Shown here: positions 7,659 to 15,324 of the stretch, piece by piece
Layout: each line of letters starts with the position of its first letter
How positions within the stretch are numbered: the first letter of the stretch is position 1
Source: Novosphingobium rosa NBRC 15208
GTDB taxonomy: Bacteria > Pseudomonadota > Alphaproteobacteria > Sphingomonadales > Sphingomonadaceae
NCBI RefSeq assembly: GCF_001598555.1
Contig: NZ_BCZE01000072.1
Span: 1 to 36,648 of the forward strand
DNA: 36,648 nt
Direction: 5' to 3'
Program-made: the position numbers and the translations under genes
Notes under the pieces: model-generated
The model's input: only the letters and a program-made list of their open reading frames with translations
What the model was told of the DNA's origin: nothing
Databases searched by the model: none

Positions 7659-8758
7659 TCTCCCTCGACCTGTTTCCCTCGCGCACGCTGGCGCTGTATC
7701 TCTCGCGCCTGTTCATCACGCGCATTCTGGGCACGCTGGTGATGCTGGTGGTGGTGCTGCAGCTGCTCGACCTGCTGGGCGAAAGCGGCCACATCCTGGC
7801 CCACAAGGGCAATGGCGAGGCCCAGCTATGGACCTATGTGTCGCTGCGCGCGCCTCAGCTGGTGGCGCGCTTCCTGCCCTATTCGGTGCTGCTGGCCACG
7901 CTGTTCACCTTTTTCCCGCTGAACCAGAACAGCGAGGTCATCGCCATGCGCGCGGCGGGCCTCTCCGCCCACCAGATCCTTGCCCCCATGCTGGCCACCG
8001 CCATGGTGGTCTCCGGCATCAGCTTCACCTTCAACGAGACGGTCGTCACCCATGTGACAGGCCGGCTGAAGGCATGGGAAGCGGTGGATTACGGCGTGAT
8101 CCAGCCCGGCAGCGCCACGCGCTCCAACGTCTATGTCGCCGATGGCCACAACATCCTCTATGTCGAGAGCCTGGCCAATGACGCCGATGGCACGCCCCGG
8201 ATGACCAACGTCACCTGGTATCTGCGCGACACCAACGGCATGATCACCGGCAAGATCGACAGCCCCTCGGCCACCTATGCCAAGCCCGGCTGGACGCTGG
8301 CGCCGGGCACCGGCTTCGATGTCGCCAGCGCCACGCAGCGGCCCACGCAGGCGCAGGTCGTCGCCCCCAAGGTGACCCCCGCCCAGCTGGAAATCGCCAA
8401 GGTCGATGCCGATGGCATGAACATCTTCCAGCTCACCCACGCCATCAAGGCGCTGCGCGCCAGCGGCCGCCCCACCACCGAGCTGACCGGCAAATGGTGG
8501 CACAAATTCTCTGGCCCTCTGGCCGCGCTGCTGATGCCGCTGCTGGGCGCGGTGGCGGCCTTCGGTCTGGCCCGCTCAGGCGCGCTGCTGATCCGCGCCG
8601 TGGTGGGCATGGGCATGGGCTTTGCCTATTTCGTGCTGGACAATGCCGCCCTCGCCATCGGCAATTTCGGCGGTTATCCGCCGCTGATCGCGGCCTGGGC
8701 GCCCTTCTTCCTGTTCCTCTTCGTGGGCGAGACCGTCCTCATCAAAACCGAAGAGTAA
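7655..8758 (+). CDS. lptG: LPS export ABC transporter permease LptG
   Basis: A 367-residue YjgP/YjgQ-family permease paralogous to the gene before it: LYLSRLFITRILGTLVMLVVV as first helix, FLPYSVLLATLFTFFPL, a periplasmic jellyroll domain (about 130-270), and three C-terminal helices. It pairs with LptF in the LptB2FG LPS exporter. It begins with GTG at 7655, overlapping the lptF stop, with AAGGAACAGG upstream. The lptF-lptG tandem is the family's usual arrangement. The ATPase gene lptB is not nearby. Confidence 0.93.
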   Translation: MISLDLFPSRTLALYLSRLFITRILGTLVMLVVVLQLLDLLGESGHILAHKGNGEAQLWTYVSLRAPQLVARFLPYSVLLATLFTFFPLNQNSEVIAMRAAGLSAHQILAPMLATAMVVSGISFTFNETVVTHVTGRLKAWEAVDYGVIQPGSATRSNVYVADGHNILYVESLANDADGTPRMTNVTWYLRDTNGMITGKIDSPSATYAKPGWTLAPGTGFDVASATQRPTQAQVVAPKVTPAQLEIAKVDADGMNIFQLTHAIKALRASGRPTTELTGKWWHKFSGPLAALLMPLLGAVAAFGLARSGALLIRAVVGMGMGFAYFVLDNAALAIGNFGGYPPLIAAWAPFFLFLFVGETVLIKTEE

Positions 8759-8964
8759 TTTTGTTGCCCCAAATCCGCCGCAATGATCGGCTTTAGGGGC
8801 AGCCATGGTCCGGCGTGCCACGCGCGATTCGCGCGGGCTCGCCGGTTTGACCCGGAACAACGACAGGCCAGAAAACGGCATGCAAGGGACTGCTTCCCAA
8901 GGCGGCCCGGTTGCGACCGCCGCCCCCAGCCGAGCTATGGCCCGAGAAGCACAGGAAGATCACA

Positions 8965-9771
8965 GTGTCCCAGACCCAAACCACAGATGAGGCCCGGCTG
9001 CCCTTCTGGAAGCGCTCGCACTATCTGGACCGCATGACGCTGCCCGAACTGGTGAGCGCCTATTTCCAGCATTACACGATCGTGGCCTATCTGGCGGTCG
9101 CGCTGGCCTCGCTGATGGTCTTCGCGCTGTATCCGGCGCCCCTGCTGCGCGCCGGCGGCGCCGTGCTGGCCGCCGTGGTGATCTATCCGCTGGTCTGGCA
9201 CCTGCTGCACCAATATGTGCTGCACGGCCAATGGCCCTACAAGTTCAAGCTGCTGGCCTCCACCTGGAAGCGCATCCACTACGATCACCATCAGGACCCC
9301 AACCACCTCGAGGTGCTGTTCGGCGCGCTGCACACCACCCTGCCCACCATCTTCCTCGCCACGGCCCCCGTCGGCGCGCTGATCGGCGGCAAGGAGTTCT
9401 GGCTGGGCGGCGCGGCGATCGCCTTCGCCACCGGCATCCTCACCACCTGCTACTACGAGTTCATGCATTGCATCCAGCATCTGGCCTTCAAGCCGAAATG
9501 GAAGTGGGTGCAGCACATGAAGCAGCGCCACAACGAGCACCACTATTTCGACGAGGACGGCAACTTCGGCATCACCAACTATGCCTGGGACCGGATTCTG
9601 GGCACCTACTACGTGAAGAAGGACCGCCCCAAGCGCAGCCCCACCGTGTTCAATCTGGGCTACACGGAAGAGGTGGCCGTGAAGTATCCCTGGGTGAAGG
9701 AGCTGTCGGGCGGGATCGCCAGCGGTCATCCGCGTCGGCGCGGGATGGCCGATAAGGGGGACAAGGCTTAA
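8965..9771 (+). CDS. sterol desaturase / fatty acid hydroxylase family membrane protein
   Basis: A 268-residue integral membrane di-iron oxygenase. His clusters typical of the family are present: WHLLHQYVLH (His79, 82, 87), HYDHHQDPNH (105, 108, 109, 114), FMHCIQH (168, 172) and HMKQRHNEHH (184, 189, 192, 193). At least four hydrophobic helices are visible (about 38-56, 62-80, 122-140, 146-165). Members hydroxylate or desaturate fatty acyl chains, sterols or carotenoids. The start is GTG at 8965 with AGGAAG 6 nt upstream. It precedes a GNAT-type protein that may act in lipid synthesis, so acyl or ceramide hydroxylation is a reasonable but unproven role. A palindromic element starts 7 bp after its stop. 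Confidence 0.85.
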   Translation: MSQTQTTDEARLPFWKRSHYLDRMTLPELVSAYFQHYTIVAYLAVALASLMVFALYPAPLLRAGGAVLAAVVIYPLVWHLLHQYVLHGQWPYKFKLLASTWKRIHYDHHQDPNHLEVLFGALHTTLPTIFLATAPVGALIGGKEFWLGGAAIAFATGILTTCYYEFMHCIQHLAFKPKWKWVQHMKQRHNEHHYFDEDGNFGITNYAWDRILGTYYVKKDRPKRSPTVFNLGYTEEVAVKYPWVKELSGGIASGHPRRRGMADKGDKA

Positions 9772-9778
9772 GGAGAAG

Positions 9779-9966
9779 ATGCGAGGGCCATCGCCCTCGC
9801 GCTCCCGTTAATGTCTACCTCAGCGCCACGGGTTCAGCCTTGCGCCCAGAATGCCGCGCCGCAACCAATATCCCTGCCCGACACCGACCGGATTTAGAGC
9901 CTGCAGCGCCATAGGTCACATAAGTGGAGAGGCCAAATCTCGTCAGTAGACCGAGCGCGAGGGCCC
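9779..9966 (+). repeat. bipartite palindromic element, copy A (right end degenerate)
   Basis: The L hairpin GCGAGGGCCATCGCCCTCGC at 9781-9800 is followed by GCTCCCGTTAATGTC and the shared inner block GGGTTCAGCCTTGCGCCCAG, as in other copies. The right half is unlike the others: no GTCGGAAGAC block, and only GAGCGCGAGGGCCC near 9953-9966 recalls the R end. It is probably a decayed or truncated copy between the hydroxylase stop and the GNAT gene. Confidence 0.75.
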
Positions 9967-9969
9967 GGT

Positions 9970-9989
9970 GCATCTCTCTTGAGAGATGC
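9970..9989. repeat. 8-bp hairpin in the spacer before the GNAT gene
   Basis: GCATCTCT pairs perfectly with AGAGATGC around CTTG. It is about 105 bp before the start at 10095, with no T-run. Beyond this and copy A, nothing else is seen in the 323-bp spacer except a pyrimidine-rich stretch before the GNAT ribosome-binding site (AGGGAG near 10080). Confidence 0.5.
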
Positions 9990-10094
9990 GACCAACCAAA
10001 GACTCCACCCTCGCTTTTTCCTCTTTTCTTACCCCTTCCTTAACCCCTTCAACCCGTCTAAACCCCGCGCCGAACGCTTAGGGAGCATCACACA

Positions 10095-11246
10095 ATGGCC
10101 GCCATCACCATCAGCCCGGTCACTACGAAGGCCGAGCGTGGCCAGTGGGTCGATTACGTCTACAAGGCGAATGCGGGCGATCCGAATTTCGTCCCCCAAT
10201 TGCGTGGGGAAGAGCTTGAGAAGATCACCGCCGGCGGCAATCCGTTTCATGAACATGCCAAGTGCCAGTTCCTGCTCGCCAGGCGCGATGGCGTCATCGT
10301 GGGCCGCATCGCCGCGCTGATCGACGAGCAGGCGCTGGGCCAGCCGGTGGAGCAGGGCATGGGCCCGGGCACCGGCAACTGGGGCGCTCTGGAAGCCGAG
10401 ACTCAGGACATCGCGCATCAGTTGATCGCCGCGGCGGAGTACTGGCTGCGCGCTCAGGGCATGACGCGCGTGCTGGCGCCGATGAACCTCTCCGTGTGGG
10501 AAGAGCCTGGCCTGCTGGTGAAGGGCCATGACCATCCGCCCACGGTGATGATGGGCCACCAGAACCCCAAGTTCCAGCCCTGGATCGAGGCGGCGGGCTA
10601 CATCAAGGCCAAGAACCTCCAGACCTATGAGCTGGACATCACCAAGGAATTCCCGCCGCTGATCCAGCGCATCGTCGCCAGCGGTGAGAAGAACCCCAAG
10701 ATCAATGTGCGCAATGTGGTGCTGAAGGATTTCGCGAAGGAAGCCGCGATCATCCTCGACATCCTGAACGATGCGTGGAGCGACAATTGGGGCTTCGTGC
10801 CGATCACCGATTCCGAGGTGGCCTACACCGGCAAGAAGCTCAAGCCGCTGATCAAGGCCGATCTGGTGCAGATCGCCGAGTATGAGGGCGAGCCGGTCGC
10901 CTTCATGATGACCCTGCCCGACATGAACGAGGTGCTGGCCAAGATCGGCCCCAAGCCCTCGCCGCTGGGCTGGATCAAGCTGCTGCTGTGGATCTGGCGC
11001 CCCCGCGTGAAGACCATGCGCGTACCGCTGATGGGGGTCCGCAAGAAGCTGCAATCCAGCCGTCTGGCCAGCCAGCTGGCTTTCATGATGATCGAGTATA
11101 TCCGCGCCAATTCGGTGGCGAATTACGGTGCGAGCCGTGGTGAGATCGGCTGGATTCTTGATGACAATCAGGGAATGAACTCGATCGCACGTGAAATTCA
11201 TTCCGTGGTTAACAAAGAGTACAGGATTTACGAAAAGGCGCTGTAA
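10095..11246 (+). CDS. large GNAT-superfamily acyltransferase-like protein (possible bacterial ceramide synthase type)
   Basis: A 383-residue cytoplasmic protein of the group often labelled N-acetyltransferase or, misleadingly, dATP pyrophosphohydrolase. Landmarks are WVDYVYKANAGDPNFVPQLR, the strand FLLARRDGVIVGRIAALID (GNAT-like), PMNLSVWEEPGLLVKG near residue 140, DAWSDNWGFVPITDSE, and GASRGEIGWILDDNQGMN with REIHSVVNKEYRIYEKAL at the C-terminus. The ceramide synthase of Caulobacter is a GNAT-superfamily protein of similar size, and sphingomonads make sphingolipids, so N-acylation of a sphingoid base is a fair hypothesis, supported here only by the neighbouring hydroxylase. The ATG at 10095 has AGGGAG upstream. 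Confidence 0.75.
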   Translation: MAAITISPVTTKAERGQWVDYVYKANAGDPNFVPQLRGEELEKITAGGNPFHEHAKCQFLLARRDGVIVGRIAALIDEQALGQPVEQGMGPGTGNWGALEAETQDIAHQLIAAAEYWLRAQGMTRVLAPMNLSVWEEPGLLVKGHDHPPTVMMGHQNPKFQPWIEAAGYIKAKNLQTYELDITKEFPPLIQRIVASGEKNPKINVRNVVLKDFAKEAAIILDILNDAWSDNWGFVPITDSEVAYTGKKLKPLIKADLVQIAEYEGEPVAFMMTLPDMNEVLAKIGPKPSPLGWIKLLLWIWRPRVKTMRVPLMGVRKKLQSSRLASQLAFMMIEYIRANSVANYGASRGEIGWILDDNQGMNSIAREIHSVVNKEYRIYEKAL

Positions 11247-11369
11247 GACTTTTGAGCGCGGCATCGGCCTGTTTTCCCCGCCCTGCATGGCATTTCCGGC
11301 AGGGTCGGGAGGGCATTTCAGCCTCTTGGTGCGCCGCCCAAAATCCTCGTAAAAACCCATAATTCAAAC

Positions 11370-11456
11370 AAAAAGGCCCCTGCCAGCTGGGACAGGGGCC
11401 TTTCCGGGATCGCATCACCAGCCGCTGTGGACGGGAGGGGGGTCTCGGCGGTGACA
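11370..11456 (-). ncRNA. candidate general-stress small RNA, about 86 nt
   Basis: On the minus strand a perfect GSR promoter (GGAAC at 11488-11484, 16-bp spacer, CGTT at 11467-11464) is followed about 85 nt later by an 11-bp terminator hairpin with a T-run (11403-11371). No reading frame fits between them. The transcript would carry a C-rich stretch, GACCCCCCTCCCG near 11441-11429, able to pair with G-rich ribosome-binding sites. It sits between the convergent GNAT 3' end and phyR. GsrN of Caulobacter, a GSR-sigma-driven sRNA with a C-rich targeting loop, is a functional analogue; homology was not tested. Confidence 0.5.
11371..11403 (-). terminator. intrinsic terminator, best read leftward
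   Basis: AAAGGCCCCTG at 11372-11382 pairs perfectly with CAGGGGCCTTT at 11393-11403 over 11 bp. On the minus strand it is followed by TTTTTGTTTG, a good U-tract; on the plus strand only TTTCC follows. It can end GNAT transcription rightward and the putative small RNA leftward. Confidence 0.75.
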
Positions 11457-11461
11457 GGGAT

Positions 11462-11486
11462 GAAACGTCGCTCCCCCGCGACGGTT
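11462..11486 (+). promoter_or_regulatory. weaker EcfG-like promoter for phyR, overlapping the leftward one
   Basis: GAAAC at 11462-11466, 16 bp, GGTT at 11483-11486. Because the region is nearly symmetric, a weaker GSR promoter faces phyR (start 11602) from the same 27 bp. The -35 and -10 each differ by one base from GGAAC/CGTT. Confidence 0.3.
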
Positions 11487-11488
11487 CC
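11464..11488 (-). promoter_or_regulatory. EcfG-type promoter, perfect consensus, leftward
   Basis: Read on the minus strand, GGAAC (11488-11484), 16 bp, CGTT (11467-11464), exactly the GSR consensus. It points away from phyR into the 3' side of the GNAT gene, where a terminator lies about 60-85 nt on. Confidence 0.55.
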
Positions 11489-11601
11489 CGTCTTTTGAAG
11501 AATTATTCATGCTGCCTTTGCGGGCATCGCTGCTAAAGTCTCGCAACAGACTTCATGCCCCTGCGTCAAGCAAGGCGCAGCGACATGCGCGGAGGATTCT
11601 T

Positions 11602-12405
11602 ATGCCGCTCGGCACCCAACTCGCCCCCCAACTGCCCTATCTGCGGCGCTATGCACGCGCGCTCTGCGGGAATCAGGCGGCAGGCGATACGCTGGTCGTC
11701 ACGCTGCTCGAAGCGGCGCTGGCCCAGCCGGAACTGCGCGCCAGCCTGCAGGGCGGCCGTATCGCGCTCTATCGCGCACTGGGTCAGGTGTGGAACAACG
11801 TCCATCAGGGCGAACTCTCCAACCTGCCCGAAGGCACGGCGGAGAAAGCGGCCCAGTTGCGCCTCTCGCGCATCACCCCCCTCAGCCGACAGGCCCTGCT
11901 GCTCACCACGGTGGAGGATTTCACCGTCGCCCAGGCCGCCGATATCCTCGAAGTCTCGGTGCAGGAGGCTCAGGCGCTGGTTTCCACCGCCCTCACCGAC
12001 ATCGCGCGTGACGCCACCACCGATGTGCTGATCATCGAGGACGAGCCGCTGATCGCCATGCAGCTGGAGGACATCGTCAAAGCGCAGGGCCACCGCGTCT
12101 GCGCCACCGCCGCAACGCGCACGCAGGCGGTGGAAGCCATCGCTCACAGCCGCCCCGGGCTGGTTTTGGCCGATATCCAGCTGGCCGACGGCAGCTCGGG
12201 CGTCGATGCGGTGGACGATATCCATGCCGTGATCGACGTTCCCGTAATCTTCATCACCGCCTATCCCGAGCGTCTGCTCACCGGCGACCGCCTTGAGCCG
12301 ACATGGCTGGTGACCAAGCCCTTCCGCGAGGCCAGCGTCACCACCGCCATGGCGCAGGCGCTGTTCTTCCGGGAGCCGGAGCCTTTGAAGGTGGCAGAAG
12401 GGTAA
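11602..12405 (+). CDS. phyR: general stress response regulator PhyR
   Basis: A 267-residue anti-anti-sigma response regulator. Residues 1-135 mimic an ECF sigma factor (sigma-2-like LPYLRRYARALCG; sigma-4-like ITPLSRQALLLTTVEDFTVAQAADILEVS). Residues 140-260 are a receiver domain with acidic pair Glu146/Asp147, phospho-acceptor Asp191 in LADIQLADG, Thr219 in FITAYPERLLTG and Lys239 in TKPF. On phosphorylation PhyR binds NepR and frees EcfG. The ATG at 11602 has GGAGG 7 nt upstream; an earlier in-frame ATG at 11509 lacks one. The kinase, nepR and ecfG follow within 3 kb. A palindromic element begins 8 bp after the stop. Confidence 0.95.
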   Translation: MPLGTQLAPQLPYLRRYARALCGNQAAGDTLVVTLLEAALAQPELRASLQGGRIALYRALGQVWNNVHQGELSNLPEGTAEKAAQLRLSRITPLSRQALLLTTVEDFTVAQAADILEVSVQEAQALVSTALTDIARDATTDVLIIEDEPLIAMQLEDIVKAQGHRVCATAATRTQAVEAIAHSRPGLVLADIQLADGSSGVDAVDDIHAVIDVPVIFITAYPERLLTGDRLEPTWLVTKPFREASVTTAMAQALFFREPEPLKVAEG

Positions 12406-12412
12406 AGAGAGG

Positions 12413-12583
12413 ATGCGAGGGCCATCGCCCTCGCGCTCCCTTTAATGTCCGCTTTGCGTATCGGGTTCAGCTTTGCGTCCAGATTGCGGCGGCGCAGGCG
12501 GAGAGCCCAGGCATAAGGATCGGGCGCCACCGCCCCCTCGTCGGAAGACGGAATGAGAGCACGAGGGGGTAACCCCCTCGCAT
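12413..12583 (+). repeat. bipartite palindromic element, copy B
   Basis: 171 bp. The L hairpin (12415-12434, loop CATC) is followed by GCTCCCTTTAATGTC and the inner block. The R side has GTCGGAAGAC, then GAGAGC-ACGAGGGGG and a CCCCCTCGC arm closing at 12581. It starts 8 bp after the phyR stop and ends 1 bp before the kinase stop on the other strand, so it fills the convergent gap completely. In the R arm two bases differ from other copies (GAGAGCA instead of GGGAGCG). Confidence 0.9.
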
Positions 12584-12584
12584 C

Positions 12585-14267
12585 TTATTTTTGCTTTCCT
12601 TGCCCATTCTGCTGCCTGGAACGGATGCTAAACGCCACCGGCGCCCGCACCGGAACCATCAGCGTGCAGCGCACCCCGGTCACCGCGAAATCCAGCTGCA
12701 CGCCATGGCCCAGCTCATGCGCCACGATCTTCTCGATCAGATCCGTGCCGAAGCCCCGGCTGCGCAAGGCGGGCACCGGCGGGCCATCGCTTTCCTGCCA
12801 ATGGACCTGCACCACGCCCTCGCCGGCCATCGCCCATGACACCTCGACCCGCCCCATCGCCACGCTGAGCGCGCCATATTTCGAGGCATTGGTCGCCAGC
12901 TCATGCAGCGCCAGCCCCAGAGACAGCGCATCATTGGGCGCCAGATCGACCTCGGGCCCGCTCAGCGCCACCGCGGCGTCATCGCCGCGCGTGTAGGGGG
13001 CAACCTCGGCCAGCACCACGTCGCGCAGGGCCGTGGGGCCCCATTCGCTGTTGGTCAGCAGGTCATGCGTGGCGGAAAGGGCGCGGATACGGCCCTGCAG
13101 GCCCTCGACAAATTCGTCCAGACCGGTGGCCCGCCGCTTGGTCAGGGCGATCAGCGAGAGCACATTGGCCAGCGTGTTTTTCACGCGGTGATTCAGCTCG
13201 CGCGTCAGCGAGGCGCGAATCGAGGCCTGTTCGCGCAGCCACAGCAGCGCCTCGCGGTCCTGCTCGGCGCGGCGGCTGACGATGCGGGCCACCACGGCCA
13301 GCAGCAGGGCGATGGTGGTGCCCAGCATCAGCGCCACCCATGCGGTGCGGGTCAGCCCCCCCTCGGGCGCGTCCACCGCAACCAGCAGACGCCGCCCGCC
13401 CAGAGTCAGCGCCTGAGTCGCCACGGGATGCATCACGGCACCTTGCGCGCCGGTCTGGGCGATCAGGCGGGAGGATTCCAGCGCGCCATCGTAGAGGCGC
13501 ACCTCGAGATCCTCGATCTTCTCCAGCACCACGATGGAGCTGAGAAAGGCCCCGGCGTTGAAAGGCGCGCTGATAAAGCCGCGCGGCAGGTCGGTCATCC
13601 CGGGGCCATAGACGGGCATATAGAGCAGGAAGCCCTGCCATTCGCCCGCGCGCGTCTGCATGATCAGCGAAACCGGCCCGCTCGCGGTCAGTTGCCGCCG
13701 GGCGATGGCCTGATCGATCACGGCGCGGCGCTTGGGCTCGGAATAGGAATCGAAGCCCAGCGTGGGCTGGTTGCGCTCGTTCATATCGGCGATGAAGCCG
13801 ATCGGCACCACCATCTTGCGCGAAGGGTCCAGGGCGGGATGAACGGTATAGCTCTCATTCCCCGCCGCGCGCATCCGCTTCTCGAAGGTGGGAACCTGCT
13901 CGGGTTTCAGCACCGGCAGCCAGCCGATGCCCAGCGCGCCGTGATAATCGGCATCGTCCAGCAGGCCCCCGGCGATGGAGGCGAAATCCTCGGGCGTGGG
14001 ATCCTTGCGCGTGCCCAGCATCAGCGAACCCGCGCGCAGGTAGGAGACATAGGAATGGGCCCGCCGGTCCAGCGCGGTGGCCACCACGCTGGCGGCGGCG
14101 CGGGCCTGCCCTTCGCGGCGCTGATCCTCGGATCTTTCGATGGCCCAGACGCTCAGCACGGTCATCACCATGGCGAGGGCGAAGGTGCTGATGGGCACGA
14201 GCCTTGGAAAACGCTCATACCAGCGTTGTTCCAGATCTCGTTCGGAAACACTCAGATTCACGCACAA
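12585..14267 (-). CDS. membrane sensor kinase, CHASE-like sensor plus HWE/HisKA_2 kinase (PhyR-type partner)
   Basis: A 560-residue kinase: membrane helix at about 25-43, periplasmic sensor of CHASE type (about 50-305, including GIGWLPVLKPEQVPTFEKRM and GFDSYSEPKRR), second helix at 309-329, H-box with phospho-His360 in ELNHRVKNTLANVLSL, ATPase N-box with Asn460 in HELATNASKYGALS, W490-x-E492 and GFGTDLIEKIVAHELGG. The HRxKNxL H-box and WxE are HWE/HisKA_2 marks, the class that phosphorylates PhyR in alphaproteobacteria. It lies between phyR and nepR-ecfG. The start shown is TTG at 14267 with GGGAGG 10 nt upstream; GTG at 14261 is the alternative. It has no receiver domain. Confidence 0.88.
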   Translation of the reverse strand: MCVNLSVSERDLEQRWYERFPRLVPISTFALAMVMTVLSVWAIERSEDQRREGQARAAASVVATALDRRAHSYVSYLRAGSLMLGTRKDPTPEDFASIAGGLLDDADYHGALGIGWLPVLKPEQVPTFEKRMRAAGNESYTVHPALDPSRKMVVPIGFIADMNERNQPTLGFDSYSEPKRRAVIDQAIARRQLTASGPVSLIMQTRAGEWQGFLLYMPVYGPGMTDLPRGFISAPFNAGAFLSSIVVLEKIEDLEVRLYDGALESSRLIAQTGAQGAVMHPVATQALTLGGRRLLVAVDAPEGGLTRTAWVALMLGTTIALLLAVVARIVSRRAEQDREALLWLREQASIRASLTRELNHRVKNTLANVLSLIALTKRRATGLDEFVEGLQGRIRALSATHDLLTNSEWGPTALRDVVLAEVAPYTRGDDAAVALSGPEVDLAPNDALSLGLALHELATNASKYGALSVAMGRVEVSWAMAGEGVVQVHWQESDGPPVPALRSRGFGTDLIEKIVAHELGHGVQLDFAVTGVRCTLMVPVRAPVAFSIRSRQQNGQGKQK

Positions 14268-14332
14268 CCCCGCCGGTGCCTCCCGGGAAGCGGACAGGCC
14301 GCAAGCGCCGGGACAGCCGCTTTCCCCCTGCC

Positions 14333-14357
14333 AACCGGTGGTTGGCCGATTGGTTCC
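14333..14357 (-). promoter_or_regulatory. candidate EcfG promoter of the sensor kinase
   Basis: On the minus strand GGAAC (14357-14353), 16 bp, GGTT (14336-14333). The start would be near 14325, about 60 nt before the kinase start codon. The -10 has the same C-to-G change as the phasin promoter, which supports a local GGTT variant. Confidence 0.45.
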
Positions 14358-14406
14358 CGGCTTTGCAATGTGTTAGCTTTCGGCACAGCGATGAACAAGG
14401 GCATGA

Positions 14407-14436
14407 TGAACAAGTGCTTGCCGTAAGGCTTACAAT
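14407..14436 (+). promoter_or_regulatory. possible housekeeping promoter for nepR-ecfG
   Basis: TGAACA at 14407-14412, an 18-bp spacer and TACAAT at 14431-14436, about 70 bp before nepR. The -10 is good, the -35 moderate. No GGAAC-N16/17-CGTT match was seen directly before nepR on this strand. Confidence 0.35.
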
Positions 14437-14504
14437 CTGCAACCGATCGGGAAACCGGCGCCCTTCCCCCCCTTCGCGCCCGATGTTGCTGAAAGCAGGA
14501 GCCT

Positions 14505-14684
14505 ATGCCCGACAAGGATCTTCCGCCCAGCGGGTCCGCTCCCCCCACCGAGCAACCGACTCCCCCGGAGATGGCCGAGGGCCTGTCTCACGCCCTGCGC
14601 GCGATGTATGAGCAGGTGGTGGACGAGCCCCTGCCCGACAGTTTCGCCGATCTGCTGTCCCGGCTGGACGACAGCGATGGCTGA
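14505..14684 (+). CDS. nepR: anti-sigma factor NepR
   Basis: A 59-residue protein starting MPDKDLPPSG. A disordered Pro-rich N-terminus (1-22) precedes the NepR core: helix SHALRAMYEQVVDEPLPDSF (28-47) and helix ADLLSRLDD. The LRxxYxxVVxEPLPxxFxxLLxxL pattern is the NepR signature; it binds EcfG, or PhyR when PhyR is phosphorylated. The ATG at 14505 follows AGGAG. Its stop lies inside ecfG (8-bp overlap), the usual nepR-ecfG pairing, which keeps sigma and anti-sigma levels matched by translational coupling. Confidence 0.92.
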   Translation: MPDKDLPPSGSAPPTEQPTPPEMAEGLSHALRAMYEQVVDEPLPDSFADLLSRLDDSDG

Positions 14685-15324
14685 TCCGCAATCGGCTCCC
14701 CCCCCGCCGATGGACTCCGGCGCCTTCAAGCGCGAACTGACCGAGACGATCCCGCATCTGCGCGCCTTCGCCCGTGGCCTGTGCGGTCGCAGCGACCTGG
14801 CCGACGATCTGGTGCAGGAGGCGCTGATGCGCGCCTGGGCCGCGCGGGACCGTTTCACCCCGGGCACCTCGATGCGCGCCTGGACCTTCACGATCCTGCG
14901 CAACATCTATCTCACCGAAATGCGCCGCAACCGCTTTCGCGGCGATTACGACGACACCACCGCCGAGCGCATTCTGGTGGCGCCCGCCGGGCAGGAAGCC
15001 CCGCTGCATCTGGCCGATCTGCATCGCGCGCTGCTCTCGCTGGCACCCGAGCGGCGCGAGGCGCTGCTGCTGGTGGGCGCGGGCGGCTTTTCCTATGAGG
15101 AAGCCGCTGAAATCTGCGGCTGCGCGGTGGGCACGATCAAGAGCCGCGTGGGCCGCGCCCGCGCCGCTCTGGCCGCGATGATCGACAGCGGCCAGCCGGT
15201 GGGCGACGGCGACAAATCCGCCATCGACGCCAGCGGCGCGATTTTGAGCGAGTTGGGCCTGATCGCCAGCCGCAAGCCGGGGCTGGAACCGAAAGGAGAC
15301 GATCAGGACTCGAACGAGGACTGA
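14677..15324 (+). CDS. ecfG: ECF sigma factor EcfG, general stress response
   Basis: A 215-residue ECF15-type sigma factor. Region 2 covers IPHLRAFARGLCGRSDLADD and LVQEALMRAWAARDRF through MRAWTFTILRNIYLTEMRR (about 24-84). Region 4 covers LAPERREALLLVGAGGFSYEE through CAVGTIKSRVGRARAAL (about 122-165). A tail of about 45 residues follows. It directs RNA polymerase to GGAAC-N16/17-CGTT promoters, of which several candidates are in this window. The start ATG at 14677 overlaps nepR. Its last 22 bp overlap the 3' end of the convergent transporter gene. Confidence 0.93.
   Translation: MADPQSAPPPPMDSGAFKRELTETIPHLRAFARGLCGRSDLADDLVQEALMRAWAARDRFTPGTSMRAWTFTILRNIYLTEMRRNRFRGDYDDTTAERILVAPAGQEAPLHLADLHRALLSLAPERREALLLVGAGGFSYEEAAEICGCAVGTIKSRVGRARAALAAMIDSGQPVGDGDKSAIDASGAILSELGLIASRKPGLEPKGDDQDSNED

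Noticed and set aside
12903..14426. 507-codon open frame opposite the sensor kinase
   Set aside because: Composition is Gln/His/Gly/Arg-rich as expected from the antisense of a GC-rich gene, and the kinase on the other strand has intact motifs.
14449..14487. GGAAAC...GTT before nepR as an EcfG promoter
   Set aside because: The spacing is about 29 bp instead of 16-17, and the -35 has an extra A.
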